Under the pieces are notes generated by a model that was given only the letters and a program-made list of their open reading frames with translations, searched no databases and had not been told where the DNA came from. Position numbers and translations under genes: made by a program. From Gamarada debralockiae (taxonomy: Eukaryota > Ascomycota > Leotiomycetes > Helotiales > Hyphodiscaceae), in NCBI GenBank assembly GCA_002803225.1, contig NXFV01000340.1, positions 1 to 46,058 on the forward strand: a stretch of DNA of 46,058 nt. The letters run 5' to 3'. Shown piece after piece: positions 45,015 through 46,058 of the stretch; position 1 is the first letter of the stretch; the number at the start of each line of letters is the position of its first letter.

Positions 45015-46058
45015 GTGTAGCGATAAGTCCGTGCACCCCCATTTCGGCACCCCCCCCATTTCGGCACCCCCAAAATAAGCGATTCTCTACACCGCCACTC
45101 CTACTTTCCTTATTTTTTTTAAATCAATTCTAATTCAAATTGTTTTATATTTTAGATCTTGCTTCTAGAATTTATAATACATCAATATACTGAAGATGAC
45201 ATGGCCCACGCAATTGCAGACGTCGCAAATGGCAAATCTGAGAAGTCAGCTGCTAAAGAGTGGGGTATACTACGTTCTTCACTCCAAAGTCGGATTAAAG
45301 GGAGTGAGGACTATTCTATTGCAGCAGAAAGTCAGCAAAGACTATTAAAAGCACAAGAAAATTACTTATCTGATTGGGTTCTTACTTAAGAGGCTCTAAG
45401 TATCCCTCTAACCCATGGCTAAATTAAGGAATTTGCTTAGCGGCTTCTCATTCTTAAGGGAGACTACAGAAAGTTAAGAAAGCGATGGATACAAGCCTTT
45501 CTACGACGCAATCTAGTTCTTAAGACCAAGAGGTCTCGGAATATCGACTCTCAGCGTGTCAATAGTGCTACAGTCCCTATAATCAAGTCCTAGTTCCAAC
45601 TTCTCTCACTTCCTCAAATCCAGGCTATTAAACTAGAGAATCGATGGAATATAAACGAATCTGGTATTATGGAAGGTCAAGGAGTAAATAGACTAGTAGT
45701 AGGAAGTGCTGGAAGGCGTTCTATTTAAAAGAAGCAACCTGGTTCTCGTGCTTAGACCTCATTTATTAAGTGCGTCTTAGCTACTAGAAAAGCACTTACC
45801 CCACTAGTGATTTTTAAGGGGAAAACTGTCTAACAGCAGTGGTTTCCTAAAGATCTTACTCCGTACAAGGGTTGGGAAATCACAGCTACTAAGAATGCAT
45901 AGACTTCAGACTCTACAGTTGTAGAGTGGCTAAAAAAAGTATTTTTCCCTTAAACCGATACTCCTCAACCAAGACTTCTTATTTTGGACGGCCATAGAAG
46001 TCATGAGACTACTAAATTTATGTATTTATGCTACTAGCATAATGTACATCTTCTCTTC
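45015..46058 (+). mobile_element. Decayed pogo/Fot1-type DNA transposon, truncated by the window end
   Basis: The left end has two direct copies of CCCCATTTCGGCACCCC (45037-45070). A transposase frame then runs from about 45159 past the window end in a single phase. It starts with a helix-turn-helix of psq/CENP-B type (AHAIADVANGKSEKSAAKEW). The DDE catalytic core follows, with INESGIMEG around the first acidic position and LLILDGHRSHETTKFM for the second. Ten in-frame stops lie at 45387, 45420, 45438, 45591, 45726, 45753, 45831, 45900, 45951 and 46035, and no frameshift is needed. Each stop can be a Gln or Trp codon changed by C to T or G to A, the signature of repeat-induced point mutation. 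The right terminus is outside the window. Confidence 0.88.
45037..45070. repeat. Direct duplication of CCCCATTTCGGCACCCC at the transposon end
   Basis: Two adjacent copies of a 17-base CATTTCGGCA-centred motif flanked by C runs lie about 90 bases before the transposase frame. They probably belong to the terminal or subterminal repeats where transposase binds. Confidence 0.75.

Overview
The window looks like nuclear DNA of a filamentous ascomycete. Genes are interrupted by mostly 50-160 bp GT-AG introns, ascomycete housekeeping genes are present, and repeats and relic genes carry decay resembling repeat-induced point mutation (RIP). Leotiomycetes is my best guess from general feel only. Intact core genes alternate with accessory stretches holding decayed genes.

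Left arm (1-9 kb): two flavin monooxygenases lie on the same strand, a Baeyer-Villiger type (329-2266) and an FMO type in four exons (3667-5315). About 3 kb follows with no intact gene, holding a relic of a Fungal_N/ankyrin (NLR-like) gene on the minus strand.

Core block (9-26.5 kb): a signal-peptide agmatinase ending in RDEL (minus), the Rho GTPase CDC42 (minus), a VMA22-like V-ATPase assembly factor (plus), replicative DNA ligase I (minus), cytosolic asparaginyl-tRNA synthetase (plus, divergent from the ligase) and a four-RRM Nrd1-type RNA-binding protein (plus). Exons can be joined with phase-consistent GT-AG boundaries and full-length domain architecture. CDC42 and NRD1 are preceded by leader regions of more than 700 nt without a single ATG.

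Right arm (26.5-46 kb): a 9-bp minisatellite, two poorly defined hypothetical loci, a palindromic 55-bp repeat, and relics of an Ulp1/C48-type protease, a 2EXR-domain protein and a DUF4470-type protein. Three intact genes are interspersed: a CorA-like membrane protein, a SPRY-domain protein and a GPI-type cupredoxin. The window ends inside a pogo/Fot1-type transposon whose ten in-frame stops are all explainable by C-to-T or G-to-A change.

The main themes are the contrast between preserved housekeeping genes and a gene graveyard in which stops repeatedly fall where Gln or Trp would be expected, and several gene-structure features: tandem alternative donors that both keep the ligase PIP box, a 3' partial duplication in the agmatinase, and long ATG-free leaders. 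I did not find a clearly new multi-gene system.
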